Under the pieces are notes generated by a model, which saw only the letters and a program-made list of their open reading frames with translations, was not told where the DNA came from and did not search any database. The position numbers and the translations under genes are program-made. Below are positions 10,315-20,862 of a stretch of DNA of 64,000 bases, one piece after another (within the stretch, counting starts at the first letter, position 1; every line of letters begins with the position of its first letter). Source of the DNA: Dactylonectria macrodidyma (taxonomy: Eukaryota > Ascomycota > Sordariomycetes > Hypocreales > Nectriaceae). The stretch is taken from positions 4,632,501 through 4,696,500 of the forward strand of contig JAGMUV010000002.1 of the NCBI GenBank assembly GCA_020744425.1, written 5' to 3'.

Positions 10315-12387
10315 ATGGCGGAAACCTTAGGGATTGTGACCGGCATTCTGGGCCTTCTTCCGCTTTGTAGAGGTACGATGCACGAGAATACACGGAAGTC
10401 AATCACACGACTAATTTCTTCAGAGGGCTTTGTCATGATCAAAGATATGGTAGAGGCGAAAGGGAAGATGACAGAACTTCTCACAAGAATTAAAACGCAC
10501 CACGGCGTAAGTCACACTCATTGTTCTGACCGAAGTTGAGACGAGAGAGGATTTCATGCGAGCCAACGTGACAAATGTCACGCTTACATATTTCAACAGC
10601 ATTTTATCTCTTGGTATGAGGTCTGGGGAAACGAACAAAGCCGTGAAGCAAAGTTCAGGGCCTACGAAGAAGAGCGACCCGTCAGTGCAAAAGAAATCTT
10701 GCGCCATCTTGCCTTGTTCTCCCGCCTGTTCTATGACTATAAATCACTTGAGAAGTACGGTTTCAAAGTGACCTTTATGATGAACACGGTATAAGTTCCA
10801 GCCTTTGTCGCTCTGAGTGGTTCTGACAGAAGGAACAGAGTGTCCAGGACGTGGAGAAGTTTCGATTTGAGTCTGATGAAGATCTAGATCCACAAAACAT
10901 AGAAAACTTCCGCGCGAGCTGCGCCGACAACCTGTCTTTGGCGAAGAAACTGAAGTTCGTTCTTTGGAGTAGAGACAAGAATCTCGAGGATCTGATCAGC
11001 CGACTCCGAGAATACAACGAAGTCCTATGGCGGTATGGCCCTGGAGTCGAGGTGACTCGGTTGGACAAGGGAGTATACGACAAGATCGGCCGCTTAATGG
11101 CAGACCAGCTCCAACAATTCTTCTCCGTCTATGCAAAAGAGGCCCAGACTACGACCAACGTAGCGAGCGCAAGGAGATACCATGCGATGGCGAAGATGGC
11201 GCATTTTCGGTCCCAACTTCTGCAGCTGGAAAATTCTCCGACCGCAAAGCCTCAAGATCTTGTAGACTTTGATTTCCACATCGAAGAGAACTACAAAGTG
11301 GGGCCTCATGGAACGTCCACACTGGCACTCTTATCACACTTCCCCAGGCCAGGAGACAGGCGCGTGGTTTTGATCGAGTGGATTCAGAACCCACAACTTC
11401 CAGACAAGAGGAGAGACACGGAGAAACTGGCATTACTACTGGGTACTCCGAAACCAGACGCAATGATGATTCCTGGCTGTTATGGAATCATCGACGATGT
11501 TGCGAAGTCTGGCAGGCTGGGAGTTGTGATGCTGCCTCCGAGGAATATTCGAGGGAGTATCCCCGCAACCCTGCAACCAGGAGCAATTTCCTATCGACGA
11601 ATGCCGGTTACCCTCAAAAAACTGATAGAAAGTACTTCCGAGTACGTTTCGGAAGGAGTGAGTCTGGGGGTCAGGTTCAAGATTGCAAAACAGATCGTCG
11701 ACACCATTCACCTGATCCATGCTGCTGAATGGGCTCACAAGTGAGTGCTTTTTTGTGAGAGAAATCCAGCGTTATCTAATAAAAGTCTAGGAATGTCCGC
11801 TCTGAGAGCATTCTCTTCTTCCCTGAAGGAGAAGTCAAAGACGACGCCGTATCCTCGACCTCGTCCGCATTCCGACACTTCGACCTGAGCAAGCCGCTTC
11901 TCGTGGGATTCAACAACGCTCGAAGTATTTACCGACATCAAAATGCCACAGGAGGGTATGGATACTCTTACGCGAATGATCCCCAGGCGCAGGTTGCGGC
12001 AACCAACATGACGTTCGACAACTACCAGCATCCGGCGAAACTTGTCAACCCGATGATCCGCTACAGTAGAATGTACGACCTTTACAGTCTTGGCTGCGTG
12101 CTCCTTGAGATTGGGTTATGGGACACGGTAGACAAGCGTGTTGACCAGCAGGAACCGTACGCTGCTCAGAAAACACTCCGTAGTTTTGCTTCAGAGTCAA
12201 CATTGGATCCGTAAGTCCTGATGCTCCTCATTTCAAAATTCTGGTTAATCATCATTTTAGGTACATCGGATCCATATATGGCAGCATTGTCAGAGATTGT
12301 CTTGATCTTGGCGTGTCGACCGAGCTTCAAGACCCGGCTCGTTTTGGTACTGATATCGCCTCTCGTCTGTCTCAGTGTGTTGTTTGA
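10315..12387 (+). CDS. HeLo-like N-terminal domain with C-terminal pseudokinase (DUF7580 type)
   Basis: Six exons: 10315-10372, 10424-10506, 10600-10788, 10839-11740, 11791-12210 and 12261-12387. The five introns (50-94 nt) are GT-AG and frame-consistent, giving about 592 residues. The start MAETLGIVTGILGLLPLC, followed by a helical stretch with HFISWYEVWG, resembles the HeLo/prion-inhibition N-terminal domain of the HET-S family. The second half looks like a degenerate kinase: VVLIEWIQ near the lysine strand, LIHAAEWAHKNVRSESILFF in place of a catalytic loop (no HRD aspartate), and YDLYSLGCVLLEIGLW of helix F. HeLo domains can act at membranes in fungal incompatibility. Here a regulated signalling or cell-death role is inference. 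No prion-like C-terminal repeat is seen. It is tail-to-tail with the SNF2 gene, 201 bp apart. Confidence 0.8.
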
Positions 12388-12588
12388 GCATGCTTAACTG
12401 GGAACTCTAGGGATGATGAGTTGCAAACGTCGACCTAGCAGATTAAGGATTTTGATTCCTTGTTTTGTGTTTTAATATTGCTTGTGAAGCGATGTCAATT
12501 TTCTTCCCGAGCACCGTGTCCTGAACAGACTGTAACTAGTGGACTGTGAAAGCATAACATGAAAGTCTGCGTGTTCCTTAACTATTCT

Positions 12589-15500
12589 TCATATCATATC
12601 CATGTCTTTTGCTAGTTGCGAAAGATTGAATCCTCCTGAGGCTAACTGTAGCTTCTGTATCTGTCTTTTTTCTACCAACTGTGCAACTGGTGAGCCAAAG
12701 TTTGTGAACACGCGACAAGACTTACCTCTTCAATTGAACCGCACATAATGTAGCGGATGATCTTAACCTCTCGCTCCTGGCCTAATCGAATCACTCGTCC
12801 AATTGCCTGCCGCTCTACCGACGGGTTCCATTGTGGCTCAAGGAGGTGGACTCGACTTGCAACAGATAGATCGTTGAGCCTGATGGCATTAGCATTTTTT
12901 CAAAATTTGTTGCGAGAAGAAGGGACACACCCAACAGCGCCAGTGCCAAGAGTCATCAATAGTACTCTCATGTCCGCGCGTTCTTGAAAGTCGAAAAGAA
13001 TTTTCTTGCGTCTCCCGATTGACGAAATTGAGCCATCGACTCGGCAGTACGTGATGCCGTTTTCAGTGAACAGGCACTCGACCAAGTTGAGCGTTCTCTT
13101 CCATGCGGAAAATATGATGCTTCAAAGCGTTAGCTTCGCCCAGCTGCGTATCGTGATTCCCTACCATTTCTCGTCATTCATGTGTATTTTCACATCTTCC
13201 AACAGACGTAGGAGCTTGGATGGGTATGTCACACGCTGTTCCTGATCGACACCGCAGTCCTCCATTTTCGATAGCATGTTTAACTTCTTGTGCGTTACAT
13301 CGCAGAACGGGCAGCCGCGCTTGGAGTCGCTGGTTTCAGTCGCGTATTGCTCAGTGCAGCAGTTGTCGCTACAAATGAAACGGCCACATTCGGTTAGTTG
13401 GGCAGCGTTCCCATCCTCTGTTGTATCCGTTCCTGCTATCTCAACAGTGCAGTACGCGCAGCAGAGTTTGCCAGACTGTTCCATGATACTGAACAATGCA
13501 TCAGGGCTGTTGGAGGATGTGACTTTAATGCCATCGCAGTACTCACGGAGTCGGAGCAACTTCACGAGTATGTTGTGGTGGTGCGATACTTTAGAGTTGG
13601 AACTGACTGCCATGGCAATCGCTCTCTTGCAGTCCGCTTGCATGGCGAGGTATTCGTTTCTCTCTTGGTCTAAGAACTCGAGCCTGAGAACCTCCGTGCT
13701 CGATTGTAATCCTAGTAGTGCCTGAGTTCTCTGGATGCAGATCGAGCGTAGCAAGAGCTGAAGATTTGGAAGATTCTGTTTTAGTGCTGGTGACCCTGCT
13801 GCTGCACATATGTGTCTTCTGAAGGTTCCAATGTCATCGAGTATAGGCACCCTTAGAAATCGGACTAGTGAACCCAAGTCTTCCAATCCGTTTTGAATCG
13901 GGGTCCCGGTCATACACCACCTTATGTGAGCAGGAATATCGTTGACGGCGTTAAATTGCTTCGTGGACCAGTTTCTTATTGTATGTGCTGTCAAATTGTT
14001 AACCCGAGCTACCATTAGCAGCTTGAAGATGGATGCACCTTCATCGAGAACGCATCGATACCACCATGTACCGTTCAACACTCCCCTCCGCTTCCTAAAG
14101 TCGGCAGCGATAGTGCCATAGGTAGTAATAACAATATCATAGTTGCAGAATAGTGAAGCATCATGTGTTCTCTCTTTTCCGTGGTACTTATACCACTTGA
14201 TAGTGCCGGGGGTGGTATGGCTGTTCTGAGGTTAGTCGAGACCATCAGTTCCAAAAAAAAAAAAAAAAAAGAATTCTTGCGTTTCAATCTGTTTGATCCA
14301 ATTGGAAAGTAAAACTTCGACTTGTTAGCTATGTTGATAGAGCCGTTGGGGTTATGGAAACTTACGCTCTGAGATCACAACGATCAATGTTGCCTTGGTG
14401 GATACGATGGGGCGATCAGTTTCGCCCCTCAAGTTATCAGCAGAGCCAGAAATTTTCTGATTCATGTACTCCTCAGCATGGGCCTTGGAACCGAGAATTG
14501 CTGCTATCATCATCAAAGTCTTCCCTAGACCCATGTCATCGGCGAGAATGCCTCCAGCGCCATCATCCTCTGTTCGGCTTTTCGCACCAGTAATGGCGTG
14601 TCGATATCTATATAGTAATAGCAATAGAACAAGCATTCATGTCAATAGTGGCTTACCCAACAGTCTGCTGGTCGGGGTTAAGTGGCTCCCACAGAGTCTG
14701 ATCCGGAAGCAATTGACCAGACTCGCGTCTTGAGATGAATTCCACGCCCTTCTTTTGATAACTGGAGGCATTTAGCGCCCAAAATTATCGTACCCCTCAA
14801 AGCTAGTCACTTACGGATGAAGATTTGTGGTAATCCGAGGGTCTATGTCTACAACCCCGGACAATTGGTCTTGATTGATGCCATTCAATATCCGGATAGG
14901 GTCGCTCATGTCATCCTCTTCAACTTTGTCACCCTGAGCCACAAGTTCACAATTTCCCATCTCAATATCCCTGTGGCTATGAAGAAGTGGTAAGTTTTGG
15001 TCTTGAGGAACCTCTCGAGGCACTGGGAGAGGCAGGTCCAAGCACTGTGGGTTCTCGTATGGCAAAACACCCCATCCAGATGGGCTTTGTAGAAACAGCA
15101 TGGCACGCCCGAGTGTACGTGATACTTCCTCAGCTTTGTGTCGTGGGCCGATGACATCGACGCGGATAGAAATTGGCTTGCCTTTGCGAATGTGGCTGGC
15201 TATAGACAATACACTGTCTTGCCATTCAGATTCAAGTATCGAAGCCTTATATGTGATTGGCGAGTCCTGGGCCAAAGGACCCAGGGTTTTCAGCGCCCTA
15301 GCTTCTAAAACCCCCACAGAGCTGCCGTTGCTGGTTTTCACAAGACAATACTCTGGGTTGAAATCAAGTGTGAGTTCGCGGAGTTCTTCCCCATATTGGA
15401 CGACGGTCTGTGCCTGACTTGAGACAAGCTCGGCAGTTTTGAGCTCCCATTTGAGAAGTACTTGAATATTCTTTAGCTGTTGACTATTAGCAATTGATTT

Positions 15501-15735
15501 CCAACATCTGTCCAATAATGTTTACTATGCCAAACAGAACTTCACCGAGCTCGTAAGCATCCTTTACTGGAGAGTTGGGCGCTTCAGGCGGCGATGTGGT
15601 GGACGGCGGTGTTGGTATGGCAGAGCTACGCACCGCCAAAAGCGGCGGCGGGCGCTTTTGTCGCGGAGTCAGAGGCTGCAGTAATCGCTTCGCGTTCTCA
15701 TCATGATTCAGTAGTTTCCTTTTGCGGTGATTCAT
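12589..15735 (-). CDS. SNF2-family helicase with RING finger (Rad5/Rad16/HLTF-like)
   Basis: Ten exons: 15735-15526, 15476-14815, 14761-14657, 14607-14366, 14320-14281, 14220-14039, 13987-13165, 13119-12931, 12879-12726 and 12678-12589. They total about 898 residues. The Walker A motif is DDMGLGKT near residue 350. The DEAH box near 480 is only formed when the 51-nt intron 14038-13988 is removed. A RING-type cysteine/histidine cluster (CCAYC to CPFC, about residues 650-715) sits between the helicase lobes, as in Rad5-like proteins. The C-terminal lobe has IIFSAWKRTL, GTGAVGLNDL and QWNPSVERQAIGRVIRLGQ. The intron 14280-14221 begins GC, not GT, and contains an 18-base A/T run. A HIRAN domain was not recognised at the N-terminus. 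The likely role is ATP-driven chromatin remodelling or DNA repair in the nucleus, with possible ubiquitin ligase activity. It is divergent from the NTPase gene at 16182. Confidence 0.87.
14221..14280 (-). other. GC-AG intron in the SNF2 gene
   Basis: On the minus strand the intron begins GCAAGA and ends CAGAACAG, with a CTAAC branch-like site. It is the only splice choice I found that joins IET to HTTPGTIKWYKYHGKER in frame. A run of 18 T residues lies near the donor. It may affect splicing or cause sequencing slippage. Confidence 0.65.
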
Positions 15736-16181
15736 CTAGTCGTGGACACAATGTCTCTCCTTTTTGATCGGAGTGTTAAACAGACGGTTTTTCCAGACGG
15801 TGAAAAATTATTATGAGACAAAATTGCCGCAAACCTGTGTCAGTTTGGAAATGACGATTAGGCTCTGAGTACGAGACTCGGGGCGCCTACTCGGGACGCC
15901 TACTCAGGGCCCCTGGCAAGGCGACCTGGTAGGCAAAATAAGGCGTCCGAGCTAACCCCCGCCCAATGAGCTTGCAGGGGATTTAGGCCAAGTTGAGAAC
16001 CCTCGGTCGCAGAGGAGGCTTCGGTTGGGGCTTAGACTATCTCAACGCATGCTCCGCCTCAATCACAGGAATGATTACGCCTCGCTGCGCGTTCAACGTA
16101 ATAAGAAGAAGCATGCACGCCCAACGAGCCTAGACACTCATTATCAAGCTATGCTTCTCCATCTCTCAACACCCAACCCAC
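15736..16181. promoter_or_regulatory. Divergent promoter region, SNF2 and STAND genes
   Basis: 446 bp between divergent starts. Around 15879-15915 a GC-rich motif (GGCGCCTACTCGGG, then GACGCCTACTCAGGG) occurs twice in tandem with small changes. The function is unknown. Confidence 0.4.
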
Positions 16182-19100
16182 ATGGCACAATCGACTCCAG
16201 GGAAGCAACCGCTTCCCGGAAACACGCTGACGACACTTAATAGTACTACAGCACAGGATTTCAAAGCGTTTCTTGCAGAATTCAAAGCAGCTGCCAAACT
16301 GACGAATAAACAAGCGCTTGCATTTCAAAATACTACGCTCGACGACGTCAAGGGAGAGATTGCAATCATCCAGCAGAAACAAACATCGAGCGGTCGGCAA
16401 CAATGGATTCGCAGGCTGGAACCATTCCTCATGAGTATGGAACAATATGGAAAAGTTATTGAAGTGTTTCTAAATGCTTCAGAGGCTCTGGCTTTTATAT
16501 GGGTAAGGTGGATGGTGAACTGAGACTACACTTGTTGCCGTGGTTGCGTCCTCTGTTACCCTTGGAATCGACGATATGAGCCAAAGATTTTTACTGACTC
16601 CAGGTGCTGATACACAGGGTCCAATGAAGTTCATGCTGCAGGTAAGAGAAATTGACATTTACTCCCTCAAATTCACTAACAGACTCTCTAGATCGCATCC
16701 AATTTTTCAGAGGCATTGAACTCCCTGCTTGACGCTTACTTTGATATCGGAGAGCTCATGCCCCAGCTTGCGGCATACCAGTCACATTGCCTTTCCAATC
16801 AGTACATGGGGACTGTGTTGTCTTTGATTTACAAGGACATTCTTGAGTTCCACGCATGTGCAATGAAGCATTTTCGAAAGTCTAGTAGGTATTGCATTTC
16901 GACAATTGCATCATGAGCTAAAAATTCAACTACAGCATGGAAGCAGCTGTTTCAAGCCGTCTGGAGAGGGTTCGCGTTGAAATTGCAAGAGCTCAAAGAA
17001 AATATGAGACGTCACCGACATCTTGTGGAATCCCAGGCATCGATAGTTGCCTTTGAAGAAACCCAAGCCTTGAGAAAACTTGCCGAGATCAAATTCAAGG
17101 ACATCCAGAATGAGTACCTAAAACACAGGTCGCGAGATGTTCTATGTTGGCTCGACCCTTACAACTCCAAGTTCCAGCATGAGTCGTGTAGAAAGGTCAA
17201 GTTTTCAGGGTCCGGGCAATGGCTGCTGGAAGATAGAGGGTTCAAGAATTGGTTTGATCCTGTATATTGTATCACCCCATTGCTCTGGTTGAACGGGATC
17301 CCTGGTGCAGGTTTGTAGATCCACAAGAAATATGGGTCGTGAGACATCTGTGATCTAACACTCTCTAGGCAAAACAGTGCTGGCTTCTAGTATCATTGAC
17401 GAAGTCCAAGCGCTAGTCAAAACCGATCAAGTTAGGCTTGCGTATTTCTACTGCAAAGGGACAGACAATTCACGGAACACATTTGAGGCTGTCGGTCGCG
17501 GTCTACTCAGCCAGTTGATGAGAGGTGATCAAGACCTCCTTCTTCTGTTATCCGAAAAAGTCAACCTCCAGAGCGGTGAAGCAGTTTTACGAGACGCTTC
17601 AATGACGAAAGAGCTCCTCGATGTGGCCTTGGATTCTCAGAAGACGACGTACATTATTATCGATGGTATCGATGAATGCGCGCGCGACGAGAGGAAAGAA
17701 ATCTGCACTTGGTTTACCGAGCGGATACACAAGCTTGAAAAACCCGACTTTGGCAACCTCCGATGTCTCTTCGTGAGTCAAGAAGACGGGATAGCGAAGA
17801 AAGACCTCGCAATGATCTCGGCTATTAAGATACTTCCCTCCCACGTTCACAAAGACATCCGAAGATACGTTGAATCTTGGCGCAGCAAGATAGAAGAAAA
17901 ACATGGCCATCTCGACCCAACGGAACATCCGCTGACCGACATCATCATGTCTTCAACCAGAGGTAGGACGCCACTTATTTAGTATGATAATTGGTCCTGA
18001 TGATTTAGGAATGTTTTTATTTGCGAAACTCGTTGTGCAATGTTTATACGGAATGCCGACCAGGAAACAGCTTTTGGAGCAGCTTCAGCCCAACCACTTC
18101 CCGAAGGAGATTGGAGACTTGTAGGGCGCCTTGGCGATTTACTCTCATGGTATCTGACATTTCTGCTAGGTATGATGTGATTCTTGGTCGTATCTCGAGT
18201 GAAAATGCTGGAGGGCCACCAGAAACAGTCCACCGCCTTCTGGGGCTCCTCGCCATGGCCAAGAGGCCACTACGGTGGCACGAGATTCAGGGATTCTTTG
18301 CATTCGACCCCGAGGAGGAAGAGGAGGTTGATCATAACATGCGGAAACTCAGAGTTGACGCCAAAGACCTATGCTGGTCCCTTGTGGAACACATGGAGGA
18401 CGATTCGGTTGAGTTAGTTCATCCAACAGTGAGAGAGTAAGTACTCCTAGACCTGTGGGCTGCTCATGTTTCTCAAGACACGCAACTAATATTAGTCAGA
18501 CACTTGATTCGGCAACACTACTTAGATCCATTCAAGACGCAGTGCGATTTGGCACAAACATGCCTTTTATTCTTGAGTATTGATGCATGCGGTCCTGGTC
18601 AAGACCCATCCACTATTAAATCATACCTCATGAAAGGATACTATCCTTTCTTTGATTATGCAGTTGCTTGCTGGTCTCTTCATTTACAGTCCGCACTGCC
18701 AGACCTCAACATCGGCGAAGTACGCAGCCACGTTGGCGAGTGTCTTGAGTCTTTTTTGGAGCTTCACTGGTCAGACTCAGCTGCGAACTTGACGGTCTCG
18801 GCGACTATGATGGAGAAGATCAAGGTCTTCCAAGACTCTAACTGGTGCGTCCAACTTGGCCAAGCACTTGTCGCAGAGCGAAAGCAATTAGGATCGGATG
18901 GCATCGGGCCATCTCCGAAGGATCCACTGGACCTCGGTCAAGTTACGCGGGTTATCAGAGCCACACTAGAGGAAGCCTGTTCGGGCGCTTCTGACAACGA
19001 TGAACTGTCACTTCTTCAGTCATACTACGGCAAGAATTCAGACTGGTTCAAGTGCTCTCGAGTTAATTGCGTACGATTCTATTCTGGGTTCGCCAACATG

Positions 19101-19727
19101 CCAGAACGGGACCTTCACATGGCAAAACACGAGAGGCCGTACAGGTGCATGGACACCAACTGCAGCATGTACACTTTTGGGTACAGCACTGAAAAGGCAC
19201 TACAAAAACACTTGTGCGACGTCCATGGGGCGGATCCCGGGACCAAAATGGTTTTGGAGTTTCCTGTTCCACCAAAAGAGGCGCGAAGCACGACAGCAGG
19301 GCATATCCGTTGTCCAGAATGCCCCAAGTCGTTTACCCGAAGATCTACGCTTCGGAACCACCTGAGGACTCACGAGAACTCTAAGCCATTCAGCTGCAGT
19401 ACATGCGGCAAGAATTTCACGCGCCAGTCGGATTGCAAAAGGCACGAGGCGATTCACCTTGGCGAGAAAAGATACATGTGTAGTGGGAAATTGGCAGATG
19501 GGACGCCATGGGGTTGCAATGCAGGTTTCACGCGTGCGGACAAACTGCAGGATCATTTCAGGAGTGCGACAGGAAATAAATGTGTTGCCCCGAAGAAGAA
19601 AGAGATGGAGCTGAAAACAGTATTCGTGAATGACCGAATAGCCGAGGAGGCTCTGCTTCGGGAGTTGTTCGACTCCGCTACTACAATTATGGATGCGTGG
19701 CCTCGAGGACCGTCTTCAAAACTATAA
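16182..19727 (+). CDS. STAND (NACHT-like) NTPase fused to C2H2 zinc fingers
   Basis: Eight exons: 16182-16502, 16618-16641 (24 nt), 16692-16884, 16936-17310, 17369-17962, 18009-18120, 18170-18436 and 18500-19727. They total about 1,037 residues and all junctions are in phase. The N-terminus is helical (residues about 60-200, GPMKFMLQIASNF, FQAVWRGF) and resembles the DUF7708-type region in front of many fungal STAND proteins. The P-loop GIPGAGKTVLAS (about residue 300) is assembled across an intron. The Walker B-like string is YIIIDGIDECARD. A winged-helix-like part (HRLLGLLAMAKRPLRWHEIQ) follows. The last 230 residues carry several C2H2 units: two divergent ones, then two classical (CPECPKSFTRRSTLRNHLRTH and CSTCGKNFTRQSDCKRHEAIH), then one with a wide cysteine gap. 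It probably acts as an inducible switch protein. Nucleic-acid binding by the fingers is inference. Confidence 0.85.
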
Positions 19728-20754
19728 TTATCTTGGAGTTAAGGAATGTGTTAGGCTACAAATCCTCAAATTTCTTAGTATTTAAGGCAGAAGTTGTTGT
19801 TCGTAGGTAGGTGTGAGGTATCACGAACAAAGGGAAGCGAAAAGAGTGAGAAGCAAAGTGATTGATCTAGACCTAGGAAGCTTGCTGAGCAAAGGGTTCC
19901 TGTGGTAGTCTGTGATGATGATGATCCTGAGTTCTCCTGTGCGGGGATGGGAGGCGTGAGGTAGGTGTTGCCTACGGTCACGTGACAGTAGGTGGGTGGT
20001 TGACCATTTTCTCTCACAAAAACTTACTTAGGTTGGTTGAATAGGTCTTGGCTCCGTAGTATTGCTGCCTGATTGTTCAGGCGTGACCGTCTCTTCGGTG
20101 TACACATGCTTGAAGCGGCATTCTGTTAATGGCAACTACGTGAGTGCAACGCAGAGGCAAGCAGCAGACAAATCCTGATCTTCTTCACTATCACAGATGA
20201 ACATGTTTATTCCCAATCGGGTTCTTCTGAGCTTTCTATTCCTAATCAGGTTACTTCCGAACTTTCAACTGTGTTACTTGCAGCATTGAGGCACACCCAT
20301 TAAAGTAGAAACAATGTCTGATTGGCTAGAGCTGCACCGCCCTTCCACCTGCTCGCGAGAAAATGGAGCACGACGGTTTCTTGTCTGCTCCCATTGGATA
20401 ATTTGATTACGTAAGCCGGCCAGTCTGCTCTACATTTCAGGCAGCCACTAACCAACCACATTCGACATTCCAAAGGGCCGGCAGGGGGGTCTTGACCGTA
20501 GGACCAGAGTTTATCCACCGTCCTGATTTACACCTAATTTATAAGGCAACAGCCAACGTCGCAGATCACAAGGCCACCCTTTCGAGCTACCTACCTAGAT
20601 AGATCAATCAAGGCACATTATTCCTATGCTTCCTGCCGCGGCTAGCTTCAATAGTCATACCATCTCTTCGAATGGGTAAGGCACCATCCCATACCCTTCT
20701 CCACATACCCCTACCTGATTATTATTGACGCAGAAGAAAATGTGCTGATAGCAG
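19728..20754. other. Intergenic, left flank of the Helitron
   Basis: About 1 kb. It contains direct near-repeats around 20200-20265 (TTCCCAATCGGGTTCTTCTGAG, then TTCCTAATCAGGTTACTTCCGA; both quoted only as short approximate matches). No gene was recognised. Confidence 0.35.
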
Positions 20755-20768
20755 TAAAATACTACGTC

Positions 20769-20807
20769 ACCCCATGCACATTGGAGCGGCGATGGGGTGC
20801 ATGGGGT
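20769..20807 (-). repeat. 3'-terminal hairpin of the Helitron
   Basis: ACCCCATGCAC at 20769-20779 pairs perfectly with GTGCATGGGGT at 20797-20807, leaving a 17-nt loop. Its position just inside the estimated 3' end fits the termination hairpin of rolling-circle elements. Confidence 0.75.
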
Positions 20808-20811
20808 AGCC

Positions 20812-20825
20812 TCAGCCGAAGGCTG
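20812..20825 (-). repeat. 3' asymmetric terminal inverted repeat of the Helitron
   Basis: The 14 bases TCAGCCGAAGGCTG (plus strand) are the reverse complement of the plus-strand bases at the right end of the element (26809-26822). The motif is itself nearly palindromic with a 3-base loop, so it could also fold locally. Confidence 0.7.
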
Positions 20826-20862
20826 TGTGTCCGCGGGCCGGGAAGCTATTCCTACTACTGCA

